A stretch of 20,082 nt of DNA from RGIG9041 sp045612565 (GTDB taxonomy: Bacteria > Bacillota > Clostridia > Oscillospirales > QAKW01), in NCBI GenBank assembly GCA_045612565.1, contig JAZKZG010000045.1:1-20082 (forward strand). The letters run 5' to 3'. The first letter of the stretch is position 1. Every line of letters begins with the position of its first letter. The notes under the pieces are model-generated. The model saw only the letters and a list, made by a program, of their open reading frames with translations, did no database searches and had not been told where the DNA came from. Position numbers and translations under genes: made by a program. This document shows, in pieces, positions 9,301-14,097 of this stretch.

Positions 9301-11605
9301 CATAAATAGCAGGTGAACTGATGGGAGCATGATTCTGTACAAAAATGTTGTTCTCAATTGTAACATCAAGTCCGTATTGTTCATAAAGCATAATGGGAGC
9401 AAAACCTGTTGTTTTGGTTGTGTTCTCATTACGGAGGTTAGAGTTCTTAATGGTAAGGCTTGTGTTTGCAACAGCTGAGCCATGCTTTAAGAAACCAAGA
9501 GTCGATCTCTTCTGAGCAGAGATAGCTGAGTTCCAGTACATATTATCAACAACAACGTTTGCGTTGATTGTTTCATGGAAGAACTGGTTTGAAGTATGGT
9601 TTTTAACGTAATAGTTTTTAAGTGTTGTTACGTCAGCGTTCTTTGCACCGTTTTCTGCATCAGTAGTGTTTGTTGAACGTGGATTGTGCATATAGAATAC
9701 CGCTGTTGCATCTGATGCAGGAGCGTCGTGAAGGATGTTCTGATATGTAATATTGAGCGACTCTTCTGCAATAGTACGATTAGCATCGTTAATATCTTTT
9801 GTGATGGTGAAACCATCAACAACTACTGTGCCTGTAAGACCTGCGGGAACAGTAATTCTGTGAAGTTCAGACTCTGCCGAGAGATCCCAAGCTTCGCTGA
9901 GTGCCCAGTCATAGTTGTTTTCGAATGAAGCACCGCTCTTATCAATCGGGCTAACACCGATGTTTGCACCGTAGTAGTTAGCGGGTGTTGTAAGAAGTGT
10001 GATGCTGTCATAGTCACCTGCAGCAAAGATGATGTTCTTTTTACCTGCAAGTGCTGCAATTGATGCAAGGTCGGGGTCTACAGCAACGTCTACAACTGTT
10101 GTACCGTCTACAACAAATTTGTAAACCTCATCGCCGAACTTACAGAATGCAAGTTTTTGACCGTCAACTGTAACTACACTTGCTGTAGGAACAATTGCAA
10201 CTGTGTCAGCAGCTGTGAAAGCTACATTATTTATATTAAGGCCTTTTGCAAGTTTGTCATTGAATGATTCTGCAAAGTCGCCTGTTGAAAGTGTCATAGC
10301 AGAGTCAATATAGAATGATGTTGAACCTGCGTATGCACCGCCTGTTGCTGTTGCATAAGCGTCAGCATTTGCAAGGCATGAAGCAACGTAAAAGTTGTTT
10401 GCAACAGTACTGTTGGTGTATGTCTGTGCATTAACACCAAGGAGCATATTGCCTGTAACAGTAGCATTGTTAGCAGCACCGAAAAGGTTGAGTGCCTTTA
10501 CTGTATTGATAACATAGTTATCTTTAACAACGATATTGTTTGCACCCTTTGAACCAACAGCAACGTTGTTGATGATCGGATTAGCGTTGTTCCAGTTGAA
10601 CATTACGTTGTTTTCAAATGTAAATGTTCTTGTGTAGTCTGCAATAGCCGAATTGTTCATCTGAGCGAGCTGCCAGTAAGGACTGTTTGTTGTATCGCTA
10701 CGACGAAGGTTTGAATTCTTAAATGTAAGGCTTGTGTTTACAGCGTATGATTTAAGATGGTCATTTGCCTTTAAGAACTTTGCCTTTGCCATATCAACAT
10801 ACAAGCCGTCAAACTCGATGTGTGATGAATGACGTGTGTTATCGCCAAAGAAACGTGAAGCACTTGTGCTTGTACCGCCGATTGTATCAAGCCAGAAGTT
10901 TTTGAAAGTAATCTTATCTTCGTTTGTTGTGCTTGAGTTACCTGAACCCTTCAAGATGTTTGAGTTGGTTGAAGAGCCTGACATCTTTGAGTTTTTGATG
11001 AGGAACTCAAACTTTGTTGAGTTGGCATTACGCTTGTTGTCGTGCTGGATGTATTGTGTAAGTGTAAAGCCGTGGATTGAAGCAGAACCCTGTACGTCAC
11101 CGTTTACAGTGATTGTACCGATTTTGAGTTCTTTTGCAGCAAAGTCGGGGTTTGCTGTCCAGTCTGCGCCTTTTGAAGCGATAGCGTCAAAGTCATCTGA
11201 CATTTCGTTCATAGGAACAGTATTCCAGTTTGGTGCATAAACGTCAGATGCCATTGAGATAACAACTTCAGTTGTTGCGCCCCAACCGGTTACGATAATC
11301 TGAGGACGTTCAATTCCTTCTGCCTTTGCATAAGCATATGCAGCCGAGAAAGAATTAAATGCGTTGACGCCACCTGTGAACAGGTACATCTCGCCGTCCC
11401 ATGTGCGCGACACGGTCGCGCCGCCTTCTACTTCAGCAGCAGCGATTGTAGAGTCAACAAGTAATGCTGAGTTCGGAATCACTGTGCCGTCGTATGCGTC
11501 TACGAAAGGTTGTGCAGATTCAGCTACGGCGAATACTGTCATTGAAGACAGAAGCATGATAACTGCAATGGCCATTGATAGAACGCGTTTTGCGGTCTTG
11601 CTCAT
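359..11605 (-). CDS. Giant secreted multi-module beta-helix-like surface protein (3748 aa)
   Basis: One intact reading frame with an ATG at 11603-11605 behind AAAGGAG (7 nt spacing). Residues 1-28 are a Sec signal peptide: KTAKR, then a hydrophobic stretch ending AVA before E29. The mature chain consists of seven related modules: A 32-446, B 447-873, C 976-1418, D 1523-1965, E 1966-2386, F 2387-2842, G 2944-3415. Linkers of about 100 residues follow B, C and F, and a unique tail H occupies 3416-3748. Modules are full of short strands ending in Asn turns (patterns such as VTIDNNxFxGF, IKNSNLRNG, ITIDGVYLD), which is typical of right-handed parallel beta-helices of the pectate-lyase-like superfamily with Asn ladders. 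I see no catalytic signature, LPXTG motif, SLH domain, dockerin or C-terminal membrane helix. Very few Cys are present. Role inferred: adhesin, glycan-binding or fibrous surface protein; enzyme activity cannot be excluded. Strong promoter, strong ribosome site and mostly AAC codons for Asn suggest abundance. Confidence 0.9.
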   Translation of the reverse strand: MSKTAKRVLSMAIAVIMLLSSMTVFAVAESAQPFVDAYDGTVIPNSALLVDSTIAAAEVEGGATVSRTWDGEMYLFTGGVNAFNSFSAAYAYAKAEGIERPQIIVTGWGATTEVVISMASDVYAPNWNTVPMNEMSDDFDAIASKGADWTANPDFAAKELKIGTITVNGDVQGSASIHGFTLTQYIQHDNKRNANSTKFEFLIKNSKMSGSSTNSNILKGSGNSSTTNEDKITFKNFWLDTIGGTSTSASRFFGDNTRHSSHIEFDGLYVDMAKAKFLKANDHLKSYAVNTSLTFKNSNLRRSDTTNSPYWQLAQMNNSAIADYTRTFTFENNVMFNWNNANPIINNVAVGSKGANNIVVKDNYVINTVKALNLFGAANNATVTGNMLLGVNAQTYTNSTVANNFYVASCLANADAYATATGGAYAGSTSFYIDSAMTLSTGDFAESFNDKLAKGLNINNVAFTAADTVAIVPTASVVTVDGQKLAFCKFGDEVYKFVVDGTTVVDVAVDPDLASIAALAGKKNIIFAAGDYDSITLLTTPANYYGANIGVSPIDKSGASFENNYDWALSEAWDLSAESELHRITVPAGLTGTVVVDGFTITKDINDANRTIAEESLNITYQNILHDAPASDATAVFYMHNPRSTNTTDAENGAKNADVTTLKNYYVKNHTSNQFFHETINANVVVDNMYWNSAISAQKRSTLGFLKHGSAVANTSLTIKNSNLRNENTTKTTGFAPIMLYEQYGLDVTIENNIFVQNHAPISSPAIYVTGSKDTCSFGDLKINDNMFIDNIGGAYVFASTTSGFYNYTSAQADNNTFLGYADGHAAMGGISLTNAFVSSDKAAPTKADEKLGVYSGAMQENPYFLDYNKNYYNTGIEITDATVTNGDATVSGNEVIFAVNGKDAGKITASNFVTGNAYGKTVTVTLATDSQFANVISEYDVATLNGAAKFYVKVAYTDKIFNTYTATILDASLESFNDKLATKNENNEEIGVTINTVTFKTSDTAVYLPSDAIILTVGGEQVTYLDFQGKTYKFVVDGKNVFANNGKDLSALSAFAGKKIILTAGNYGNLDATFAADFYGSNFGVNPNNTSAGKNTNNYEWTFNSAWKKASASVISIFEVKAGVVGEDISLDGVIFSRYDDDNRLLTDGALYAQIKNSVLVNGGVNNLSGAIFTNNKRTTNYTDEAIGDLNKDSLYLKNIYVDSMYANHLLYEFNVPYVTIEGLYLDGTKANMGRPALSWFKTSSLNYSKIVVKNSNIRNGCSRNGATNLFTFSGSYNGSAYTVGAGMDVEITGNYIVNGENSANAIIVPNISSVGSLVVDGNTFITTTAEKLFSTSNHGKATDETSPLIGNVTFNNNRFVGFAAADMAFDAKWGTFTKTYYSSTLAGLEDTNALTGEYVAAMGENAYYLNYSKGYYNTGLAVNEVVAEHTTVTKSDDTFTLTVDGTPDYAITTDTFVTGDADGKEVVKVLATDAACKNVIESFNYKNLIGGTTLYLKVMYTANEKLAKVYTIKVFDAAVESFNSKLEAGLTVDEYELTAENTAVYLPKEAEVIDGTAYLEFAGDLYRFVVDNENVYANNAFASIDKEYVVLPTGTYGDLTVARAATFIGSNVGINPSDDRNASASNGYDWAINNEWNMDKSSVVGKITVPAAVVNDTLVFDGVTMSMYVDNARAITDGSLYTTIKNTMFVNAGDGTAVFQTNNKRSTNSTDEAAGAENDDSLTLVDVYFKSVNSNQLFHEMNVPYITMDGVYLDATAAGKKRSTIAFFKWGTKITDIKIEVINSNFRNGTDANPFFDVNARGYQYKDATTGGWPWAYEGGEPVATVIVNNNIFYNAQGGTGATATFNIDYSTVGQFDFTNNTVIDTKGYATLFNFDDECAKVGEEGNVLYGNVTVDNNNFIGFKEAKATFDADYGEFTNTYYSQTTAGLVNPEAITGEYHPAMAENGYYLDLARNYSTDSGLDSFNDALADGIEINDVEFSDSDTVVVVPQSFDGYYYGAFAGAAYEFEVDDSVIFDSFEAALEAVDEGASIILPAGNYGALNVIKAVYIYGSNFGINPVDKSTATAENFFDWSFNGEWNEVASTNLDKIEILNGIVGDTLVFDGVKLTKNYYDSRRTTLDGDLSVEFVNSVVDVPTPANGNAIFCMRNPRSEKNGDAAFGTSYADVLTVKDTYFKTTEVNQLFDEFNPNIVVDGVYLDATKAGKNRSILSFFKTAPANHVTIEIKNSNLRNGTNNNAIFQVTGNSSATSSIGVTVENNIFYNAQGANTTPMFNIQPNYSITSLEILNNTFIEGNVKSNLIGGYTAALDGNITIDGNKFVGFTAANLDFSALGYKTAIELKNTYYSPNLTGIAAPADRTGEYHASMGYNTYYFDFDMKIKASETKTFVGNYKGDVISDKALLVDTTITEEEMATATDIVRNWEGQAYKFTTGTNAFSTLAAAFEKATALGIACPDIIVTSYDMSNGVGSETTPAVPNHNMNITMPCNIYGRKWNVAPMNEMTDDFNAIESANKDWTLNTQFVSTVDTIIPDDTTSVNHVFISSAVAGNVKLVGLRVLDQLHFGGLSGETRRTAESGVINITVENSIIRNKPGKEHWGGAPIDAFYATGGNAGITNNDSLTFKNVMFKPTGRNTELFQTEVVPSTFTLDGCYMDMDYNRDNSTHTFVKGNGANVKHIYKNNYFAISSDKVSFLFAAGTTGIADEDVETVEAVFDNNVFNNFNDYETVGMVGIQTDKYTSVKFTNNFVYNTEDTPKALFSARGSFGENVEISGNMILGFRAADTISSVAKNAPIKAENNFIVTKVCETLDEYKAQVGSGFATNAAFVGGSQSFFYDYAKEYSNVGKFVTGVNANVTNALITEGEISLSVDGSSQVITANSFNTTNAVKPVVKTLATDAEFTNVINNFNLSADSTTLYLKVAYADTAYPETVYAIHVFNDAGIPVFSEALAAGLTINGITFNKADTALYLPAETAMVGNVTYLNIAGTEYKVVLGENASKDLTTLSGKKNILLVAGNYGDLYVSFAANFYGTNMNVNPFDKSGATAANNYDWAINDKWDMENVSLIREIKVNEDAKGGNLVFDGVKFATYIDAYRPLTAQALYTTIKNSVLNNTIASTAAIHTDSVRAKNYEDATFGATYDDSFTLKDVYVEKTTSNQLLQEWNVPHITIDGVYLDGVAAGKNRPILSFFKFSSKAKNSITIVNSNFRNGGVKNGASSLFTIEGVVEPTVQPVLDAQGNPTYNEDGTAKTTIVSKYPCIEAVEVVIDNNVIYNPNSRLMKVSTHSVSKLDFTNNIVIDETGEQGLISGATNPRNVAGDMRKTDRQGNLEASVDKEYLALYSGEGVTIDNNMLVGLNPDKMSTSIGLEDKNPQLTNTYYSSTVAGLTDPTAKTGEKVYCMYDNDYFVTYDKKVVGSDLKLTGVSKGTSDATVRKYYEKTKSVEIRLGASGTTAGVVFTIAGNGTGTFVDAEGNYVNAVTTGGNHTYRVYSNVYEGVYEDYTVIIPGEVVEEETPVASINGTTNYADITEALANAKSGDTVTLVANATATNVFVNPGVTLDLKGFTLTAERVVGYNGSNITDSYTAAKGKIVVAKDNVSLSKTNTQLPVYNAADGSYTFLKINLTRSNKFVYSNGGYTAEPVFGDNATIAKGLAKTLFGQGAALSGVNVRVRVAWVDINVTYTATQDYTFTDTMVSKVVSSFTGSKYTSIFAASFSEAVLTQGESIEISTIVDSETGVELSSYTTTITAAQ
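362..1360 (-). other. C-terminal region H of the giant protein (residues 3416-3748)
   Basis: This 333-residue tail is unlike the modules. The first ~90 residues (LKLTGVSKGTSDATV to DYTVIIPGEVVEEETP) look like a diverged fourth linker with a closing YRVYSNVYEGVYEDYTVII strand pair. An acidic hinge (VVEEETP) follows. Next comes a short beta-helix-like stretch (YADITEALANAKSGDTVTLV, then LDLKGFTLTAE), and finally a region rich in Ser/Thr/Val ending SSYTTTITAAQ. No LPXTG, charged tail, SLH repeat, choline-binding repeat or membrane helix is present, so the attachment mode is unknown. Confidence 0.6.
1361..2776 (-). repeat. Giant protein module G (residues 2944-3415, subclass 2)
   Basis: It starts VFSEALAAGLTINGITF, the most diverged opening of subclass 2 (no SFND). 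It has TALYLP, GKKNILLVAGNYGDL, FYGTNMNVNPFDKS, NNYDWAIND, FDGVKFATY, LYTTIKNSVL, NQLLQEWNVPHITIDGVYLD, NRPILSFFK, NSNFRNG, DNNVIYN, NNIVIDE, DNNMLVGL and TYYSSTVAGL. At 472 residues it is the longest beta-helix module of subclass 2. Two loop insertions account for this, one around PTVQPVLDAQGNPTYNEDG and one around NPRNVAGDMRKTDRQGNLEA. Confidence 0.8.
2777..3079 (-). repeat. Ig/cadherin-like linker 3 (residues 2843-2943)
   Basis: This 101-residue region between F and G starts NVGKFVTGVNANV. It contains ITANSFNTTN, TLATDAEFTNVINNFN, TTLYLKVAYAD and VYAIHVFNDAGIP. It follows a subclass-1 module, whereas linkers 1 and 2 follow subclass-2 modules, so linkers are not tied to one module class. 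Confidence 0.65.
2777..4447 (-). repeat. Giant protein module F with linker (residues 2387-2943, subclass 1)
   Basis: This is the second copy of the A-type module. It shares ALLVDTTI, a WEGQAYKFTTGTNAF segment, PMNEMTDDFNAIE with the DWTLN that follows, TVENS, an FTLDGCYMDMD strand and SGNMILGFRAAD. The beta-helix part is 2387-2842; the linker is 2843-2943. The leader contains an inserted stretch (PAVPNHNMNITMP) absent from A. The return of an A-type module after four B-type modules suggests duplication of a composite unit rather than simple head-to-tail copying of one repeat. Confidence 0.75.
4448..5710 (-). repeat. Giant protein module E (residues 1966-2386, subclass 2, no linker)
   Basis: It starts SFNDALADGIEINDVEF. 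Signature strings are LPAGNYGALNV, IYGSNFGINPVDKS, FFDWSFNGEW, FDGVKLTKNY, MRNPRSEKNGDAAFG, NQLFDEFNPNIVVDGVYLD, NRSILSFFK, IKNSNLRNG, ENNIFYNAQG, NNTFIEG, DGNKFVGF, TYYSPNLTGI and TGEYHASM. It ends at the boundary with module F, where the subclass-1 leader FVGNYKGDVISDKALLVDTT begins (about residue 2387). Confidence 0.8.
5711..7039 (-). repeat. Giant protein module D (residues 1523-1965, subclass 2, no linker)
   Basis: It opens SFNSKLEAGLTVDEYEL and closes at YSTDSGLD, running straight into module E without an Ig-like linker. It carries TAVYLP, YRFVVD, LPTGTYGDL, FIGSNVGINP, GYDWAIN, FDGVTMSMY, LYTTIKN, NKRSTNSTDEA, NQLFHEMNVPYITMDGVYLD, NSNFRNGT, NNNIFYNAQGG, NNTVIDT, DNNNFIGF, TYYSQTTAGL and AMAENGYYLDL. 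It is 443 residues long. A Trp/Gly-rich loop (GYQYKDATTGGWPWAYEGG) sits where the other modules have shorter or different loops. Confidence 0.8.
7040..7351 (-). repeat. Ig/cadherin-like linker 2 (residues 1419-1522)
   Basis: This 104-residue region between C and D starts NTGLAVNEVV. It shares with linker 1 the TxxTFVTG segment, VLATDAACKNVIESFN, TTLYLKVMYT and a final VYTIKVFDAAVE. The LATD..xNVI string is the best marker of the three linkers. Confidence 0.65.
7040..8680 (-). repeat. Giant protein module C with linker (residues 976-1522, subclass 2)
   Basis: It starts SFNDKLATKNENNEE, a small insertion relative to the other modules, then TAVYLP, YKFVVDG, GKKIILTAGNYGNL, FYGSNFGVNP, the NYEW variant of the shared NYDW motif, DGVIFSRY, LYAQIKNSVL, NNKRTTNYTDEA, NVPYVTIEGLYLDGT, KNSNIRNG, TYYSSTLAGL, TGEY and AMGENAYYLNY. 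The beta-helix part is 976-1418 and the linker is 1419-1522. Many of these strings return in D and G with one to five changes, showing descent by internal duplication. Confidence 0.8.
8681..8986 (-). repeat. Ig/cadherin-like linker 1 (residues 874-975)
   Basis: This 102-residue region between modules B and C starts NTGIEITDATV and ends AYTDKIFNTYTATILDA. Its order (FAVNGK, ITASNFVTG, LATDSQFANVI, then an AKFYVKVAYTD strand and a closing YTATI strand) is shared with two other linkers. The final strand pattern (YVKV, about 12 residues, then YTxxI) resembles bacterial cadherin-like beta-sandwich domains. It is a separate fold from the beta-helix around it; the family assignment is inference. Confidence 0.65.
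8681..10267 (-). repeat. Giant protein module B with linker (residues 447-975, subclass 2)
   Basis: It opens with SFNDKLAKGLNINNVAF, followed by the segment order shared by C, D, E and G: a YKFVVD strand, GKKNIIFAAGDYD, YYGANIGVSP, NNYDW, VDGFTITKD, a YMHNPRSTNTTDAE stretch, SNQFFHE, IKNSNLRN, ENNIF and NNTFLGY. The beta-helix part is residues 447-873; the Ig-like linker occupies 874-975. It differs from C, D, E and G in the stretch before the AMQENPYFLDY segment, where the usual TYYSSTxAGL is replaced by a longer sequence. Confidence 0.75.
10268..11605 (-). repeat. Giant protein module A (residues 1-446, subclass 1)
   Basis: Signal peptide plus the first beta-helix module. It begins with PFVDAYDGTVIPNSALLVDS, which reappears in diverged form in module F (FVGNYKGDVISDKALLVDTT). 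Then come a WDGxxYxFTxGxNAF segment, a PMNEMSDDFDAI segment followed by a DW pair, a stretch ending IKNS, an FDGLYVDMA strand, NSNLRR and several NN-type turns. The module ends just before the SFNDKL start of module B, with no linker. Only F has the PMNEM and ALLVD signatures, so A and F make up their own subclass. Confidence 0.8.
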
Positions 11606-11902
11606 AAAAATTCTCCTTTTAAAAAAATTTTTTTATTAAAATAATAAAAATGAGTAATCATATTATACTGCTGTCAATATACATTGTCAACTAAAAAATT
11701 GTCGCCTTTTTTGTGCATAGTAAACAAAATATGGAAATTTTGACATTTCACAAATTTATTAGCGCTTTTTTTGCGTTATTTTTTAATCATTTTATACAAA
11801 AAAAATTCTAAAATTTCTACGTTTTCATAACCCAAAAAAATCATCATTTTTTATCATTTTGACATTTTTTGTCTTTATGTGACACACAAAATTTATTTGA
11901 AC
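11606..11902. other. AT-rich intergenic region between topB and the giant gene
   Basis: Nearly 300 bp of very AT-rich DNA with long A and T runs. It holds the SigA promoter of the giant gene (11662-11690) and an untranslated leader of about 50 nt. The stretch 11691-11902 upstream of the promoter is A/T-tract DNA that could act as an UP element. I see no gene, tRNA, riboswitch or strong hairpin in it. Confidence 0.6.
11662..11690 (-). promoter_or_regulatory. Full-consensus SigA promoter of the giant gene
   Basis: On the minus strand, TTGACA (11685-11690) and TATAAT (11662-11667) are separated by exactly 17 bp. This matches the housekeeping consensus at all 12 positions. The predicted start near 11655 leaves a leader of about 50 nt ending in AAAGGAG. 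A/T tracts lie directly upstream. No operator or alternative sigma element is apparent, so strong, largely constitutive transcription is expected. Confidence 0.9.
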
Positions 11903-11947
11903 AATAAAAAAATAAAAGTGCACAGAATAATTTTTCTGTACACTTTT
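11903..11947 (-). terminator. Intrinsic terminator of topB
   Basis: On the minus strand a 14-bp stem (arms 11934-11947 and 11914-11927, one G-U pair, 6-nt loop) is followed by a U-rich run. The first arm overlaps the first base of the topB stop region, so the hairpin begins as the gene ends. It insulates the giant gene from topB transcription. Confidence 0.85.
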
Positions 11948-14028
11948 TAGTCAAATTCGAATGTAATATTGCCGTTTTCGCCGAGTTTTAAATAGGCATC
12001 AAACGTCTTGCCGTTTTTGGAAACAAAGCCCTCGATTTTTGAAGTTTTACCGTTTTCGAGCAATAATTTTGCGTTTGAAAGCGATATCACACGTTTTAAA
12101 ATATAACCGTTAATTCTAAACTTACAACCGTCTTTATAGCCAAGACATCCATAGCCGTATCTGCCCTTTACAACGTCATTTTTACACAGCGGACAAGCAC
12201 CGACTTTGTCACCGTAAAAGCCATCATTTCTGTCCTTTTCGGGAGTGGTTTTTACATCCTCAAAAACCTTAGAAATCTCAGCTTTTGCAAGGTCTACAGC
12301 GCCGTTTGTTGTAATCTCACCGCGGTACACTTTTTTGAGCGCCTGACCCAGTTCCGACGTCTTGTATTTATCCATTGAAATCTCCATTTTCATAAGCGAT
12401 TCAATGAAATATTCACCCTGTGGCAAGATGCGGTAAACATCTTTTTTTAGTTCGATATATCCGCTCTTTTTGGCATTGTCTATAATGCCTGTTCTTGTTG
12501 CCTCGGTACCGAGTTCAAGACCCTCGAACATAGCACGGTATTCCTCGGCGTCATCGGCATCTTCCGCCTGTGCTTTTTCCTCGCGAAACGGATTTTTTAG
12601 GTAGTTATTAAGTGTTTCAATTGTGTAATGTTTGGGCGGAGATGTTTCTTTTTCTTTTGGCTTAAAAAGGATGTTTACTGTGTCACCTTTTTCAAGCGGA
12701 GGAAGGAGTTTGTCCTTCGACGACGTATCGTCAAACTTTGTCCAACCCGCCTCGGTAATAACCGTTCCTTTTAATAAAAAGTCCTCAAGTTGACCCACCG
12801 AAATTTTGATTTCGGTCTTTTGTATTTTGCAGTCTTCGGCACAAAAAACTGCCACAAATCTACGAAAAACCGTCTGGTAAACAAGCATTTCATCGTCTGA
12901 AAGCGTGTCTTTTTTAGGAATTTTATAAGTGGGTGTAAGAGCCGAGTGCGACTCAATTTTCGAGTCATCAAAAATGGTTTTTCCATCACGGAATTTAACG
13001 GGATAACCGAGCGCAGACACGTTTTGCAGAATCTTTTTGATTTTATCTTTTTCGGCGGTCGCGAGATACTCGGAATTGGTACGCGGGTATGTAAGATATC
13101 CCGCCTCGTACAGTTTTTGTACCGTTTGAAGACTCTTTTCCATCGACATCTTGTACTTTTTACCAAGCACGTTTTGAAGTTTTGAAAGTGAGTAGAGTTT
13201 GCCGGGTTTTAATATGTCATTTTTACGTTTGACTGAGGTGACTGTTGCCGTTTGCGAGTTGTATTCATCACAAGTTTTCTGAGCCTCGCCCACCTTGGCT
13301 TTTTCAAATTTCTTTTTGCTGACAAGTTCAATTTTGTGACCGTTTGTCTCTTCATTGGATGCAATCGTATAATAGATATCAGGTACAAAGTTTTTTATTG
13401 CCATATCCCTGTCATAAATTGCTTTAACAATAGGCACAATAACCCTGCCTACACGCAAAAGCACACCTGTTTTAAGCGTGGCGTAACGCGTCAGGTTTAT
13501 GCCATAAAGCCAATCAACATAGGTACGCGCAAACCCCTCTGCTGCAAGATTATCGTAGTTTTCACTCTGTTTCATATCCGAAAGTGCGGCCGCTACCGTT
13601 TCGGGTGTCTGATCGGGAAGCCAAAGCCTGTAAACAGGTTTTTTTACATCAAGCGCGTTATCAATACAAAGACGGATTATAATTTCGCCCTCACGGTCGG
13701 CGTCACCCGCGTTTACTATTTTATCGACATCAGTGCGGTTGACAAGCGCTTTTATCGTTGCAAACTGATTTTCGACACCGCCGTCACCCTCGCGGAGTTT
13801 AAAATTAAATTTTTCAGGAAAACACGGAAGACCTGCGACCGTCCATTTTGCGCCCTTCTGTCCGCCGGTGTAATCCTCTACATCATACAATGAAAAAAGG
13901 TGACCGAATGCCCAGGTTATAATGTAGTCTTTGCCTTCGAGATAGCCGTTTTTTCTTGTAAAATTGCCATCTATACCCGCCGCAATGTTACGCGCAAGGC
14001 TTGGTTTTTCTGCGATTATAACAACCAT
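11947..14028 (-). CDS. topB: DNA topoisomerase III (type IA)
   Basis: A 693-residue type IA topoisomerase that relaxes and decatenates DNA through single-strand passage. The N-terminal Toprim domain starts VVIIAEKPSLA with E7 and has the GDADREGE motif with D109 and D111 for metal binding. The catalytic tyrosine is Y314 in YLTYPRTNSEYL. A C-terminal zinc ribbon uses C612, C615, C628 and C635, followed by a short topoisomerase C-terminal segment. Length is close to Bacillus TopB. The ATG at 14026-14028 has the ribosome site AAAGGATG just upstream. The gene follows tRNA-Lys on the same strand; the tRNA terminator ends about 35 bp before the start, leaving little room for a separate promoter. 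It could alternatively belong to a mobile-element TopB subgroup, but no element genes surround it. Confidence 0.95.
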   Translation of the reverse strand: MVVIIAEKPSLARNIAAGIDGNFTRKNGYLEGKDYIITWAFGHLFSLYDVEDYTGGQKGAKWTVAGLPCFPEKFNFKLREGDGGVENQFATIKALVNRTDVDKIVNAGDADREGEIIIRLCIDNALDVKKPVYRLWLPDQTPETVAAALSDMKQSENYDNLAAEGFARTYVDWLYGINLTRYATLKTGVLLRVGRVIVPIVKAIYDRDMAIKNFVPDIYYTIASNEETNGHKIELVSKKKFEKAKVGEAQKTCDEYNSQTATVTSVKRKNDILKPGKLYSLSKLQNVLGKKYKMSMEKSLQTVQKLYEAGYLTYPRTNSEYLATAEKDKIKKILQNVSALGYPVKFRDGKTIFDDSKIESHSALTPTYKIPKKDTLSDDEMLVYQTVFRRFVAVFCAEDCKIQKTEIKISVGQLEDFLLKGTVITEAGWTKFDDTSSKDKLLPPLEKGDTVNILFKPKEKETSPPKHYTIETLNNYLKNPFREEKAQAEDADDAEEYRAMFEGLELGTEATRTGIIDNAKKSGYIELKKDVYRILPQGEYFIESLMKMEISMDKYKTSELGQALKKVYRGEITTNGAVDLAKAEISKVFEDVKTTPEKDRNDGFYGDKVGACPLCKNDVVKGRYGYGCLGYKDGCKFRINGYILKRVISLSNAKLLLENGKTSKIEGFVSKNGKTFDAYLKLGENGNITFEFD

Positions 14029-14063
14029 TTTGTCATCCTTTCTTGTAAATTATGTATTAAAGG

Positions 14064-14097
14064 AAAAATCCCGACCGCTTACGCAATCGGGATTTTT
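14064..14097 (-). terminator. Intrinsic terminator of tRNA-Lys
   Basis: Arms 14064-14074 and 14087-14097 form an 11-bp stem, AAAAATCCCGA with its complement, with a 12-nt loop. In the minus-strand transcript the second arm ends in UUUUU. It begins at the last base of the encoded CCA end of the tRNA and lies only about 35 bp before topB, so topB transcription by read-through would have to pass it. Confidence 0.85.

Noticed and set aside
10836..11240. A 134-codon plus-strand frame in the giant gene, and many similar ones along 750-10000
   Set aside because: All are antisense or shifted shadows of the repetitive giant gene, with low-complexity products and no ribosome sites.
359..11605. Direct DNA repeats or a CRISPR-like array, suggested by the recurring GTTGTT-rich text
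   Set aside because: The recurring text is codon-level (Asn AAC on the other strand) and the protein modules are too diverged to give regular DNA repeats or spacers.
11755..11785. Small inverted repeat AGCGC-T7-GCG upstream of the giant promoter
   Set aside because: The stem is only about 3 bp with an all-T loop, too weak to call an operator or terminator.
13252..13893. A 213-codon open frame on the plus strand inside topB
   Set aside because: It is antisense to conserved Toprim and active-site regions of topB, has no ribosome site, and its product is unlike any recognisable protein. It is a shadow frame.
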